The translations under genes and the position numbers were made by a program. This document shows positions 28,635-41,180 of a stretch of DNA of 64,000 nt, piece by piece. Under the pieces are notes generated by a model, which was not told the origin of the DNA, did no database searches, and was given only the letters and a program-made list of their open reading frames with translations. The DNA lies in contig NZ_UGHR01000004.1 of the NCBI RefSeq assembly GCF_900451195.1, positions 310,001 through 374,000 of the forward strand, read 5' to 3'. Within the stretch, counting starts at the first letter, position 1. Each line of letters starts with the position of its first letter. Origin of the DNA: Iodobacter fluviatilis (lineage in GTDB: Bacteria; Pseudomonadota; Gammaproteobacteria; Burkholderiales; Chitinibacteraceae).

Positions 28635-31057
28635 TATAGTAAGCTTGATATTGGGATAGAGGGGGGAAGTATAATGCTTTCCTCTTTGTTTTTAGCCTTG
28701 CACATGCTTGCTTTAATTTCTTTCTGATATTTTTCTGCCAAGCTTTTCCAGTATAATTCATTATTTATGTATTCTGCAGTTTTCCTTGTTATTTGATCTA
28801 ATTTTATGTCTGTCAGCTTTAGTGTTTTTTTTATCGTTTCAGTGAAATTGTGTGTTTTTATATAATGCACCCCCGCCTCAAATTTCGTCCCCCTCACACC
28901 AAACTCAGTACTAATAATAGGCAGGCCAGCTGCGGCATATTCAATGAGTTTTAAATTAGATCCGGATCCATTTAGCATTGGATTCAATGCAATTGAGGCT
29001 ATTTTAAGCCAGAGTTGTTTTTCTGCTTGGCTAACTACGCCTAAAAAACGCACATTATTGGGTATTTTACGTTGCTTAAATGCATCCGCTACGCTGCCCA
29101 GAATAATATATTGAAGTGATAAATCTTGCTCTGCAGCGATCAGGATTTGCTCTGCTGCTTCTATATTGGGGCCGTGATTGCTGCCCATAAAGAGCGATAT
29201 ATTATTTGTGGGTTCCAGCCCCATTTGTACGCGTATTTCTTTGCGACCAGCTTGGTCCAAGTACTTAATATTTTGGGTGTCAACGCCATTGGCAATGATG
29301 CTGAATTGATGATCAGGAATTTGATACAGGGCTTGCATACGCTGGCTGTCTTCATTGCTGCAGCAAATAATATGCTGTGCGCCAATGGCGCATTGGGATT
29401 CTAATTCTTTGATTTTTTGCGCTTCATTAGGGTGCTGCCGATATATTTGCGACTTCAGATCAGCTTCTACATTATGCGCTTCATAGAGCCATTGCTTCAC
29501 GCCAGCCTGTACCATTGCCGGATATGCATAAGGATGGCTGCAGATCACCATGCTGGCCCATGGGGCGCGGCGTTTAATCTCGGCTTGCCATTCAGGTAAT
29601 AATTCAGGATGTGCGGCTGCCAGCCAATCAACGCAGGATATATTTAATCTTTTTTCTTCTGCACTTGATTTTTTTCTAAATTCATCACTTACCGGTATTA
29701 AGACTTCAATAAAGTTCTCATTTAAGTTTCTGCTTTTAATAACTCTGGTATTGAAGTCTAAGTTAAGTATTTCTACCGAATAACCAAGCATTGACAGCTC
29801 TGAATAAAGATGATAAAGCCGTGCTTGCCCGCCACTAACAACGGGGTAGATGGGGTAGGTATTCAGCACCAATATTTTTGGCAAATATTGTGCGTTTTTA
29901 TTTAAAAGCTCTTTTACTAATGCGGGCCAGTTTATATCTTTTACAGTGTTATATGCCTTCTGGCCAAGCTGATGGCTAAGTGATGGATGATCACTGAGTT
30001 GTTTAATTGCTTTTGCTATTTCATCACAATCTGGTTTTACAATCAGGCCGTTTTCCATATGCCTGATTAATTCTGTGGCGCCTCCACTATCTGTGCAGCT
30101 TAGTACAGCTTTGCCAGCAATCATGGCCTCATAGCTAATCAGGCCAAAGTCTTCATGTTCGGGAATAAAAGGGACAAAAAGTGCATTGGCATATTCTTGT
30201 GCTAATTGCTGCTCGGATAGATGCCCAAGTAGGGTGATGGCCGCATTAGGCGGGATTAGTTTTTGCAATTCAGGGCTTTGTGGGCCAGTGCCTGCAATTC
30301 TTAAAGGCGTTTTCACTCCCGATTTGCAGTAGGCTTTAATCAGCAGATCAATACGCTTGGGGCCATCAAGGCGGCTGGCGGTAAAAATGGCTGGAGAGAT
30401 GTGCGTATCGGCTATAACGCCAGCTTGGGGTAATGAGCTTGGGTGGTAGAGCACATCGGGTTTAATCCCACCAGGAAAGTATTCTTTGCGATTGGCAACT
30501 TCATGGGCAATTGCTGTATAGCGAAGAATTTGTCCGGGAGCTAAGGCGACAGCATCAAAAAAATGAATAAGTGCACGTAAAAGCGGGCCCGGCAGAGCAA
30601 TATCTTGCTGGTTCAGTATTTGTAATTCTTTAATGCGTTTTAATTCTACAAAGCATTCGGAAAGATGGGTTCTGTTTGGTTTTTTTATATTTAGCAGGTG
30701 GCATAGGGCAGGTAATTTTTGTGCTAAATGGTCAATATTTTTTGTTAAATGTGCCGGATAAGTATCGTATAAGCCACGCAGTGTATGCTGCATAAATAGA
30801 ATATGTCGGGGGTGGGAAACCATCCATGCCGGGTATTTAGTACTGATGATTAAATCAAAATGATTCAGATCCAGCTCAGCAAAGTTCTGATAACTTTGAA
30901 TAATGGCCCAAAAATCATGCTCTGGGCTGGGCAATTTAATCAGCTCTGCCGTAATGTTTTCCTGCTGGTTTAATGTCAGCCACAGGACTTTCCAGATGTT
31001 TTCCGCACCGCCCCAAATAAAGGGCACTCCGCTGGGGGCAATAATCGCAACTTTCAA
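28631..31057 (-). CDS. Tandem double GT4 glycosyltransferase
   Basis: An 808-residue fusion of two GT-B enzymes. The first unit (about 1-390) starts VAIIAPSGVPFIWGGAENIW and has IFTASRLDGPKRIDLLIKAY and the EX7E motif HEDFGLISYEAMIAGK. The second (about 395-790) restarts with a fresh N-terminal motif (LVLNTYPIYPVVSGGQARLY) and has ISLFMGSNHGPN and a variant donor site (NGSGSNLKLIEYAAAGLP). Such fusions can add two sugars in series. It is the last gene of the minus-strand ABC-type operon, starting directly at the stop of the previous gene and ending tail to tail with the WecA-like gene. Confidence 0.88.
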   Translation of the reverse strand: MKVAIIAPSGVPFIWGGAENIWKVLWLTLNQQENITAELIKLPSPEHDFWAIIQSYQNFAELDLNHFDLIISTKYPAWMVSHPRHILFMQHTLRGLYDTYPAHLTKNIDHLAQKLPALCHLLNIKKPNRTHLSECFVELKRIKELQILNQQDIALPGPLLRALIHFFDAVALAPGQILRYTAIAHEVANRKEYFPGGIKPDVLYHPSSLPQAGVIADTHISPAIFTASRLDGPKRIDLLIKAYCKSGVKTPLRIAGTGPQSPELQKLIPPNAAITLLGHLSEQQLAQEYANALFVPFIPEHEDFGLISYEAMIAGKAVLSCTDSGGATELIRHMENGLIVKPDCDEIAKAIKQLSDHPSLSHQLGQKAYNTVKDINWPALVKELLNKNAQYLPKILVLNTYPIYPVVSGGQARLYHLYSELSMLGYSVEILNLDFNTRVIKSRNLNENFIEVLIPVSDEFRKKSSAEEKRLNISCVDWLAAAHPELLPEWQAEIKRRAPWASMVICSHPYAYPAMVQAGVKQWLYEAHNVEADLKSQIYRQHPNEAQKIKELESQCAIGAQHIICCSNEDSQRMQALYQIPDHQFSIIANGVDTQNIKYLDQAGRKEIRVQMGLEPTNNISLFMGSNHGPNIEAAEQILIAAEQDLSLQYIILGSVADAFKQRKIPNNVRFLGVVSQAEKQLWLKIASIALNPMLNGSGSNLKLIEYAAAGLPIISTEFGVRGTKFEAGVHYIKTHNFTETIKKTLKLTDIKLDQITRKTAEYINNELYWKSLAEKYQKEIKASMCKAKNKEESIILPPSIPISSLLY

Positions 31058-32080
31058 TTAGGTCTCCAATAATTGGCTGACTACCTTATCCCAGCTGATT
31101 CCAAATTTGGGCCATGCTGCTTTTGCTGCCTTGCCCATTGCTTCTGCTTTATTGGGATATTGGCTGATCCAGTTTAATACTGTGGCAATGCTCTCTGGTG
31201 AGGGCGGAATAATCCAGCCTGTATGCTCATGCTCAATAAATTCTAAGGGGCCGCCTGAATCTGTGCAGCTGATAACTGGCTTGCCGGAGAGCATGGCCTC
31301 GTGGGTGATATAGCCATAGTCTTCATCAAATGGTGCAAAGAAAACAGCGCTACAGTGTGCGTAATAGGCTATTTTTTGTGCTTCACTGATTGCCCCCAGC
31401 ATTCTTACTCTTTCATTTAAACCCAGCTGAGTAATTAATTGTTTTAACGATTCTGATTGCCCGCCAGCACCTGCAATCACAACGGGTAATGATTTGGGAG
31501 CCAGTGCAAGTGCTTTGATTAATAAATCCTGACGCTTTAGCGTTTCAATCCGGCTAGGGCAAAAAATATAGCCCAAGTTTTCAGCCGGGTGAAAAGCCTG
31601 ATATGCAGGAGGAGGATGGTAAAGTGCGCTGGCATTTAAATCATTATATTGATAAAGACGCTCTGCCACGCGTTTGGAATTAGCAAAAAGCTGATGGCAC
31701 TGTTTTAACGATTCCTGGTCAAACTGCCCGATTGCATATTTAAAAGGCGCTGAAGCGCTATTGTTTTCTTCATACAATTCATATACGGCCCTATGCTGAT
31801 GCATAATCCAGGCGGTGTGCTTATTATGCTGAATGCCATAACATGGAAATTGCAGACTAATCAGTCGGTCAATCCGATAGCCATTGGGCTGATTTAAATC
31901 TAATTTTTTGCACCATTGCATTAAATCCAGAATGGATTGTTCTGGTGTAAATGTGAAAGGCAGCCTGAGTATTTCTACATGGCAGCCTGCTGCAGCTAAT
32001 GCATTTGCTGTGCCCTGGATATGGTAATCAGCACCACCATGCAAAAACGGGGTGATATTTGCAGCAAGCATTACACGCAT
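31058..32080 (-). CDS. Glycosyltransferase family 4
   Basis: A 340-residue GT-B enzyme. The start is MRVMLAANITPFLHGGADYH; the donor half opens at YIFCPSRIETLKRQDLLIKAL and has the EX7E motif DEDYGYITHEAMLSGKP. It resembles the first unit of the double enzyme encoded next (PFxxxxEDFG/DEDYG type motifs and CTDSGG after it), suggesting an old duplication. No bases separate it from the downstream double glycosyltransferase, so they are co-translated. Substrate unknown. Confidence 0.9.
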   Translation of the reverse strand: MRVMLAANITPFLHGGADYHIQGTANALAAAGCHVEILRLPFTFTPEQSILDLMQWCKKLDLNQPNGYRIDRLISLQFPCYGIQHNKHTAWIMHQHRAVYELYEENNSASAPFKYAIGQFDQESLKQCHQLFANSKRVAERLYQYNDLNASALYHPPPAYQAFHPAENLGYIFCPSRIETLKRQDLLIKALALAPKSLPVVIAGAGGQSESLKQLITQLGLNERVRMLGAISEAQKIAYYAHCSAVFFAPFDEDYGYITHEAMLSGKPVISCTDSGGPLEFIEHEHTGWIIPPSPESIATVLNWISQYPNKAEAMGKAAKAAWPKFGISWDKVVSQLLET

Positions 32081-32132
32081 TGAATACTCCTTGCAGCTGA
32101 TTTAATTTGATTTCACTCTGTATTTCATTTTC

Positions 32133-35695
<3,563 letters not shown>

Positions 35696-35709
<14 letters not shown>

Positions 35710-36028
35710 AAAACATTCCCCAAAGATGGATGATCAGGATTGAAGAGATAATCCCTGAGGTATTGGCTAATTGATCATAGGCGCAACATTTTCTGCCTGC
35801 TAATGGCTGAATGACTTCGATGCTTCCTCCCATAATGAATAATAATATAAATATATTTATGCTGCTGATATAGGGGCTTAATAAAGAGCTTAGAGTAAAA
35901 TAGGCTAGAAAGTGAATAACTTTATCATTCTGTATGGGAATGTATTTCTGCAGATTATAAAAAGACCCTGCAATAATAAGCAGAACAGTACTTGCAATCA
36001 GCAGGCAGATTAATAGTGATTGGCCCAT
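35696..36028 (-). CDS. VanZ-like small membrane protein
   Basis: A 110-residue protein with four hydrophobic segments. It has the VanZ-family layout: KVIHFLAYFTLSSLL (the DK..HF.AY..L motif) near residue 34, then GGSIEVIQPLAGRKCCAYDQLAN, with the E..Q..R..D..AN pattern. VanZ proteins are known from teicoplanin resistance, but most family members have no assigned role; here it is embedded in a polysaccharide export operon. Both ends overlap neighbours (19 bases with the upstream glycosyltransferase, 14 with wzm), so it is certainly co-expressed. Confidence 0.8.
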
Positions 36029-37143
36029 ACATCCCTATAAGTGCTTAATGTTCTGGATGCACATCTGTCCCATGTAAAATAACTCGATCTGATTAATCCT
36101 TCAGTAATATGATCACAGGCGCATTCGGGTGATAAGGCAAGGTTGGTCATATGCTCGGCCAAGCCTTCAATATCGCCATTATTAAAATAGAAAGGGGCTA
36201 AGCCGCCAATTTCACCAATAGCACCTCCTGCCGTTGTAATGACGGGTGTGCCTACACTCATGGCTTCTAATACGGGTAAACCAAATCCTTCATATGCTGA
36301 TGGATAAACCATACACCGTGCCCCAGCCAATAAAGCAGGTAGATCTTTTTCTGGGACATATTGCAGCCAGCGCACATTTTTGCTGTGCTTTATCCGGTCT
36401 AAGATTTCCTCGCATTTCCAGCCTACGCCTCCGACAATAATGAGTGGAAGCGATGTTTTTTTATTTTGTACCAGCATTTGATATGCAGTAAGTAAATCTT
36501 CTATTTTCTTTCTTGGCTCGATTGTGCCCAAAAATAAAAAATATTCTTTACTGGGTAAATGATATTTCTCTAGAATATTTTTATTAAATGATTCAGTAGA
36601 AAATTTGCTATGGTCTACGCCGTTATAGGTAATATGTAATTTATGACTTACTTCTGGCATCCAGTGGATTAGCTCTTTTTTTACTGATTTTGAAACAACA
36701 AAAATAGCATCTGCTTTTTCTAAAGTGAGCGGTAAATGCTCGCTTAAAAAGTGGACTCTTTCAACGGGATGCCATTCTGGATTAATAATATGAGATAAAT
36801 CATGCACCGTGACCAGATAGGGGTATTGCAGCACGGTAGGAATATAATTGGGCTCATGATAAATATAGTTTTTTGCTTTTATGGTGTGAGCACCGCGATT
36901 GGCGTGATATTTTTTTCTGAGATAAGATTTCAGCGCGGGGAAGCGATTAACCATATTTCGTATTTTTGAAAGCAAAAATTCATTGTTGGTTTTCTTACTT
37001 ACACGGCCAAACTGGTAGTAATCAAGATCAATATCTGTTTCAAACTGTTGCATTGCTCTGGACAAACTGGTTGCATAGCGGCCTATTCCCGTTAGTGGGG
37101 GGATCATTCCTTGTGCGGAAAACAGGATATTCATCTTGTCCAT
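36010..37143 (-). CDS. Glycosyltransferase family 4
   Basis: A 377-residue GT-B enzyme, starting MDKMNILFSAQGMIPPLTGIGRYA (an internal ATG at 37134 is an equally possible start). It has VTVHDLSHIINPEWHP and IFVVSKSVKKEL in the acceptor half. The donor half opens at FLFLGTIEPRKKIEDLL and has the EX7E motif SAYEGFGLPVLEAMSVG. This places it with the WbdC/MtfB-like branch of GT4 enzymes. It lies second in the minus-strand operon, 46 bases after the first glycosyltransferase gene. Sugar specificity unknown. Confidence 0.9.
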   Translation of the reverse strand: MDKMNILFSAQGMIPPLTGIGRYATSLSRAMQQFETDIDLDYYQFGRVSKKTNNEFLLSKIRNMVNRFPALKSYLRKKYHANRGAHTIKAKNYIYHEPNYIPTVLQYPYLVTVHDLSHIINPEWHPVERVHFLSEHLPLTLEKADAIFVVSKSVKKELIHWMPEVSHKLHITYNGVDHSKFSTESFNKNILEKYHLPSKEYFLFLGTIEPRKKIEDLLTAYQMLVQNKKTSLPLIIVGGVGWKCEEILDRIKHSKNVRWLQYVPEKDLPALLAGARCMVYPSAYEGFGLPVLEAMSVGTPVITTAGGAIGEIGGLAPFYFNNGDIEGLAEHMTNLALSPECACDHITEGLIRSSYFTWDRCASRTLSTYRDVWANHY

Positions 37144-37189
37144 TTTTATCTTTATATATAGATGATGTTCGATTCAGATGAAGAATGAT

Positions 37190-38416
37190 TTAATTTGCGC
37201 TTTCTTTTTGCTGTATATGCCTTGCGCTAAGTGCGGGTTCATTATTAAACAGGGTATCAATCCGCTCTGCTCCAAATAGAGCCGTTTTGTTTTTTTCGAA
37301 GGCAGGCATTTTTTCTGTATACATACTGATTGTTTTTTTCACCATTTTTTCAGCGGTAAGCTCTTGTTCAAACCGATGCCGAGCATAAAGCGCCATTTTT
37401 TTTCTTAGCGCATCGTCTCCGCATAATTTATTAATAGCATTTGCAAGTGCTACCGGGTCTGACGGGGGAACCAGTAGGCCTGATTTTTCGTGCTCATTAA
37501 CCCATGAAACGCCTGAGCCTGAAATATCGCAGGAAACAACAGGCTTAGAAAAGCTCATTGCTTCAACCTGCACGATGCCATAGGCTTCGGAGCGATAAAC
37601 TGAAGGCAGGCAGAATATATCGCAAGCCGCATAGTAGGATGCTAATTGTTCGTCTGCGATTGTGCCTATTATTTTTATTTTATAATCTAAGCCCAGTTTT
37701 TTAATTAGATCGCTGAATGTCTCTACCCCTGGCCCGCCAATTAACACCACAATATCATCATTGGTATATTTGCATGCTTCTATTAAATAGATTATTCCTT
37801 TGTATGCAGCGGAGCGGCCAATTGATAAAACTATTTTTTTGTTTTTGTGTTCTGATTTTATTTTATTTACTAAGGGTACGGATATATTTTTAATTCTGTC
37901 TGCTACGCCAATAGGGATAATGGACACTTTTTCCATATTGGAGGAAAGCCATTTTGAGGAATCAGCATATTGTTGCGATGTGGCAACAATGCCATCTGCA
38001 CGTTTTATCAGCCAGCGCAGCCATGGTGCATAAAGCTTTAGCATATGTTTTTGTTTAACAATATCACTATGCCAATGTAGGTAAACCTTACAATCCGGCC
38101 TGATCAGCCAAATAGCCAAGTTAGCCATCGGATTGGGTAAATGGATATGTATTGCATCGTATTGATGGATGCATTTATTTAACTCGCTGATCAGCTTGAG
38201 CGAGATGGATGTTGAATTAATAACCGCCAATGTACCTGCTCTGATCACCTGATAGCTAGAGTTAATTAAATCAACTTTTGTTTCTGTTCCTTTATTGCTA
38301 CACAATACGTCAGTTTTAACACCTTGGTTGTTCAAGCCTTCAACTAAGTCAAAGGTGACTGTTTCTATTCCGCCGTACTCTGGAGGGTAGAATTTTCCAA
38401 GATGGATTATCTTCAT
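37190..38416 (-). CDS. Glycosyltransferase family 4, paralogue of the 26338-27462 enzyme
   Basis: A 408-residue GT-B enzyme and the first gene of the ABC-type operon. Motifs are HLGKFYPPEYGGIETVTFDL, IHIHLPNPMANLAIW, HWHSDIVKQK, and the EX7E motif SEAYGIVQVEAMSFSKP. Over the first 370 residues it tracks the enzyme at 26338-27462 closely, with long identical blocks, then carries an extra C-terminal tail of about 35 residues. The two clusters therefore probably use one common sugar step. Its upstream region (38417-38757) should hold the operon promoter. Confidence 0.9.
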   Translation of the reverse strand: MKIIHLGKFYPPEYGGIETVTFDLVEGLNNQGVKTDVLCSNKGTETKVDLINSSYQVIRAGTLAVINSTSISLKLISELNKCIHQYDAIHIHLPNPMANLAIWLIRPDCKVYLHWHSDIVKQKHMLKLYAPWLRWLIKRADGIVATSQQYADSSKWLSSNMEKVSIIPIGVADRIKNISVPLVNKIKSEHKNKKIVLSIGRSAAYKGIIYLIEACKYTNDDIVVLIGGPGVETFSDLIKKLGLDYKIKIIGTIADEQLASYYAACDIFCLPSVYRSEAYGIVQVEAMSFSKPVVSCDISGSGVSWVNEHEKSGLLVPPSDPVALANAINKLCGDDALRKKMALYARHRFEQELTAEKMVKKTISMYTEKMPAFEKNKTALFGAERIDTLFNNEPALSARHIQQKESAN

Positions 38417-38757
38417 AAATATAGCTCTTATAAGGTTGTTATTTTATTAAAGCTGCTATTTGTAATTTTTTTGAATGGGCATGCAGAAGGGATGATTTCT
38501 TACAAATGATGGCTCATGGCTGGGTCTTGTTGTGTTGGCCGCTTGCTGGCGTGGCAGAATATTTTGTTTTTTTATACTAGTAATTGAATTTAATAATTAC
38601 AAGAAAATTTCTGGAGTTGTTTTCCATCCTTGCAGTTTTTATGCACGTTTGTTTATTTTGTTTTAAACCCTGATTTTTCTTAGTATTTGTTTTATAAGGT
38701 TTTTGTGGCTGGTTATTAATAATCTGCATTTGCAGCTTATTGACTAAGTTTGCTGGA
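38417..38757 (-). other. Non-coding region upstream of the ABC-type glycan operon
   Basis: 341 bases between the first glycosyltransferase start and the Crp/Fnr stop. It is AT-rich at both ends and holds no convincing coding frame; a 79-residue minus-strand frame is low-complexity (Asn/Gln/Lys) and looks accidental. It should contain the promoter of the minus-strand operon. I could not place a confident promoter or JUMPstart element. Confidence 0.5.
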
Positions 38758-39441
38758 TTATTCTGTGGTGATTTTGCCCTGCACAATGTGTTGTAAGCGC
38801 TCTGGTTCACGCACAATCAGCGTTTTTCTGTCTTTTTCGGCAATTCCTGCATTCAGCAGCTGGCCAATTGCCCTAGAAACGGTTTCCCGGCTGCAGTTGG
38901 TCATGCCCGCAAGTGATTGCTGTGGCGGGAGTTCGATAATTTTTAAATTCCCCGGCAATGTGCGTATCAGAGTGGTGAGCACCGTGCAAATCCGCTGATA
39001 GGGGTTTTGAATGCTGAGCATGGCGCGGTTTTGCGATGACAGCCGTACAAGGTAGGCCAGCTTTTTCATTAAACGCTCAGCCAGAATGGGGTGGGAATAT
39101 ATCAGTTGCAGCGCGGTATGCCGGCTCATTACCATCAGCTCGGCATCGCCAATGGAGACCACACTGGTAGAGCGCGAGCCACCATCTATCACGGCAAGCT
39201 CACCAAAGTATTCGCCTTCGTTAATGATGTAGATGCACAGCTCTCTGCCATCTTCGGTTACATCAATAACTTGCAGCCGGCCTTTGATCAAAAAGAACAG
39301 TTCATCACCCAGAGAGCCTTTGGTTATCACTTGCTGGTTGCGTACTGCTGTCCTAAGCTGAGAGTCGGATGCAATGGACGTTAAAATACTTTCCGGAATT
39401 CCAGAGAAAAACTCTAAAGAATATATGGGATGACGTGTCAT
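38758..39441 (-). CDS. Crp/Fnr-family transcription regulator
   Basis: A 227-residue regulator. The N-terminal cyclic-nucleotide-binding fold has FFLIKGRLQVI and a phosphate-binding cassette reading FGELAVIDGGSRSTSV, which keeps the Glu-Leu and Arg-Ser residues used by CRP for cAMP. A dimer helix follows and then the winged helix-turn-helix with the recognition helix CSRETVSRAIGQL, close to that of E. coli CRP. No Fnr-type N-terminal cysteine cluster is present. ATG 39441 is favoured; the frame runs to 39483 but that ATG would overlap the start of the divergent FecR gene. It lies beside a cyclase gene set, suggesting a local cAMP circuit. Confidence 0.85.
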   Translation of the reverse strand: MTRHPIYSLEFFSGIPESILTSIASDSQLRTAVRNQQVITKGSLGDELFFLIKGRLQVIDVTEDGRELCIYIINEGEYFGELAVIDGGSRSTSVVSIGDAELMVMSRHTALQLIYSHPILAERLMKKLAYLVRLSSQNRAMLSIQNPYQRICTVLTTLIRTLPGNLKIIELPPQQSLAGMTNCSRETVSRAIGQLLNAGIAEKDRKTLIVREPERLQHIVQGKITTE

Positions 39442-39481
39442 AAGCATTTTCCGATGATGATTGGCCTGAGGAGGGAAAATC

Positions 39482-40912
39482 ATGCTGAAGCGAATCGATC
39501 AATATTTTTTTGTTTTAGCTGTTTTTTTGCTGGCACCGCTTAGTGTTCTAGCACAAGAATCAGCAAATATGGGGACAGTTGTTGCAATTATTGGACAACC
39601 GATTCTGCACCGTGATGGCCAAGTGAGCGTGATTGCTAAGGGCGATGCCTTGCGCGAAGGGGATGAGCTGCATACTGCAGAGCAAACCAGCGTGTATTTG
39701 CGCACCTTTGATAAAGGTTTTATTGCTGTGCGGCCCAATAGTGTTTTGTTTATCGAGAAATACCATGCGGGCAGCCAAGGATCGCAGTTTAAGCTGCAGC
39801 TTAAATCGGGGCTGATGCGCTCTGTTACCGGGCAGGAAGTGCAAAAAGATAAAGATAAATATCGCTTAAATACGCCCGTTGCGGCCATTGGCTTACGCGG
39901 TACAGATTTTGTGGTGTTTACGGATGACCATGCCACACAGGTGGCGGTGCAAAAAGGCGGGGTGGTGATTGAGCCTTTTTCTAAAGTTTGCAGTGTAGAA
40001 ATGGGCGGGCCTTGCCAAGGGGCTAATTCTCGTGAGTTATTTGCTTCAACGGCCCATATGCTGGAAGTGATTCGTGGCCAGACGGTGCCGGTGCAGAAAG
40101 ACTCTTCACCTATGTTGCAAAAAGAGTTACTGAATGAATTACCTAAGGACGTATCAAAAGAGGCAGCCAAAGATGCGCCTAAAGTAGCCGGGCTTGGTGC
40201 TGAGCAAACTCAGATAAATACGGCTGATTTAAGTAATGCCAGAGTGGTTGCTAATAGTAATAGTGTTATTGATGGCTCTTTAGCCACTAAACCTGGTGTT
40301 GTAAAGCCGGTTGAGAATCTGCCTTCACCCACGCCTGCCCCTTTGCCCGAAGTACCTGTGCCACCTGTGGTTGTGATTCCTGCAGAGCCTTTGCCACCCG
40401 CCGTGATTGAGCCCACTATCCACTGGGGCCGCTGGCAGACACTGGCCAGCCTTCCGGCAACCGCTAATTTCAGTGATATTTATAAAGAAGGGCAGGAAGT
40501 TGTGAGTGCGGGGATTTACTACGTAATGTCCCGCGATAAAAGTGATGTCCGTTATGGGCCCGAGCTGGGAGCGGTTAATTTTCAAATGGCCAAGCATGAT
40601 GGCATTATTGTCAATACGCTCAGTAATGCCATTTCTGCTACTACGGCGAAAGAGTCTTCATTACAAATCAATTTTGCAGCGCAAAGTTTTAATACTCATT
40701 TATTGTTAAGTGCTGCAGGCAGAGATATACCGCTTAATGTCAAAGGCGCCATTGAGTCTAATGGTCTTTTTATTAATGGCGCGGTGAGTGAGGCGCAACT
40801 GCGTGGCATTGTTTCTGGTAAAGATGCGGCCGAGGCTGCTTATGTTTATTATCTGCCCACAAGCAATAATGAGGTATTGAGCGGCGGGACGTATTGGCTG
40901 CGTAGAAAGTAA
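39482..40912 (+). CDS. FecR-domain secreted protein
   Basis: A 476-residue exported protein. A signal peptide (YFFVLAVFLLAPLSVLAQ) precedes a FecR domain (about 30-165): GTVVAIIGQPILHRDG, LREGDELHTAEQTSVYLRT, then TPVAAIGLRGTDFVV. A proline-rich linker follows (about 280-310: PSPTPAPLPEVPVPP) and a C-terminal beta-rich region ending WLRRK. Here the FecR domain is not with an ECF sigma factor but with a CHASE2 cyclase and an outer-membrane TPR protein. The GGAGG ribosome-binding site lies in the short gap to the divergent Crp gene. Confidence 0.85.
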   Translation: MLKRIDQYFFVLAVFLLAPLSVLAQESANMGTVVAIIGQPILHRDGQVSVIAKGDALREGDELHTAEQTSVYLRTFDKGFIAVRPNSVLFIEKYHAGSQGSQFKLQLKSGLMRSVTGQEVQKDKDKYRLNTPVAAIGLRGTDFVVFTDDHATQVAVQKGGVVIEPFSKVCSVEMGGPCQGANSRELFASTAHMLEVIRGQTVPVQKDSSPMLQKELLNELPKDVSKEAAKDAPKVAGLGAEQTQINTADLSNARVVANSNSVIDGSLATKPGVVKPVENLPSPTPAPLPEVPVPPVVVIPAEPLPPAVIEPTIHWGRWQTLASLPATANFSDIYKEGQEVVSAGIYYVMSRDKSDVRYGPELGAVNFQMAKHDGIIVNTLSNAISATTAKESSLQINFAAQSFNTHLLLSAAGRDIPLNVKGAIESNGLFINGAVSEAQLRGIVSGKDAAEAAYVYYLPTSNNEVLSGGTYWLRRK

Positions 40913-41180
40913 ATTGGTATATTTTTATGTGGGCTGGATTTGTTCTGTGATTTATTAGTATTTAGAGCGGTCACTGGGTCAGTATTTTGATCCGCCATCT
41001 GTTTTTGTAATGGCAGGCAGGCTAGTTTGGCCAACCTGCCCATATTCTTATCCGCATTTCTGTGTTTTTTTCATTTAATTAAAAGAAAAATGGGCTGTAG
41101 CCACTTAAACGTGGTTTCTTGTTTTACTTCTTTTATACATTGCCTCGTCCGTATTTTAACGACTGTTTTATCGGCGCTGC

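Noticed and set aside
38577..38816. 79-residue minus-strand frame upstream of the glycan operon
   Set aside because: It overlaps the end of the Crp/Fnr gene, is low-complexity (Asn, Lys, Gln) and matches no known family; more likely leader DNA.
41016..41040. GGCAGG ... CCTGCC inverted repeat after the FecR gene
   Set aside because: Only six-base arms and no T-run; too weak to call a terminator.
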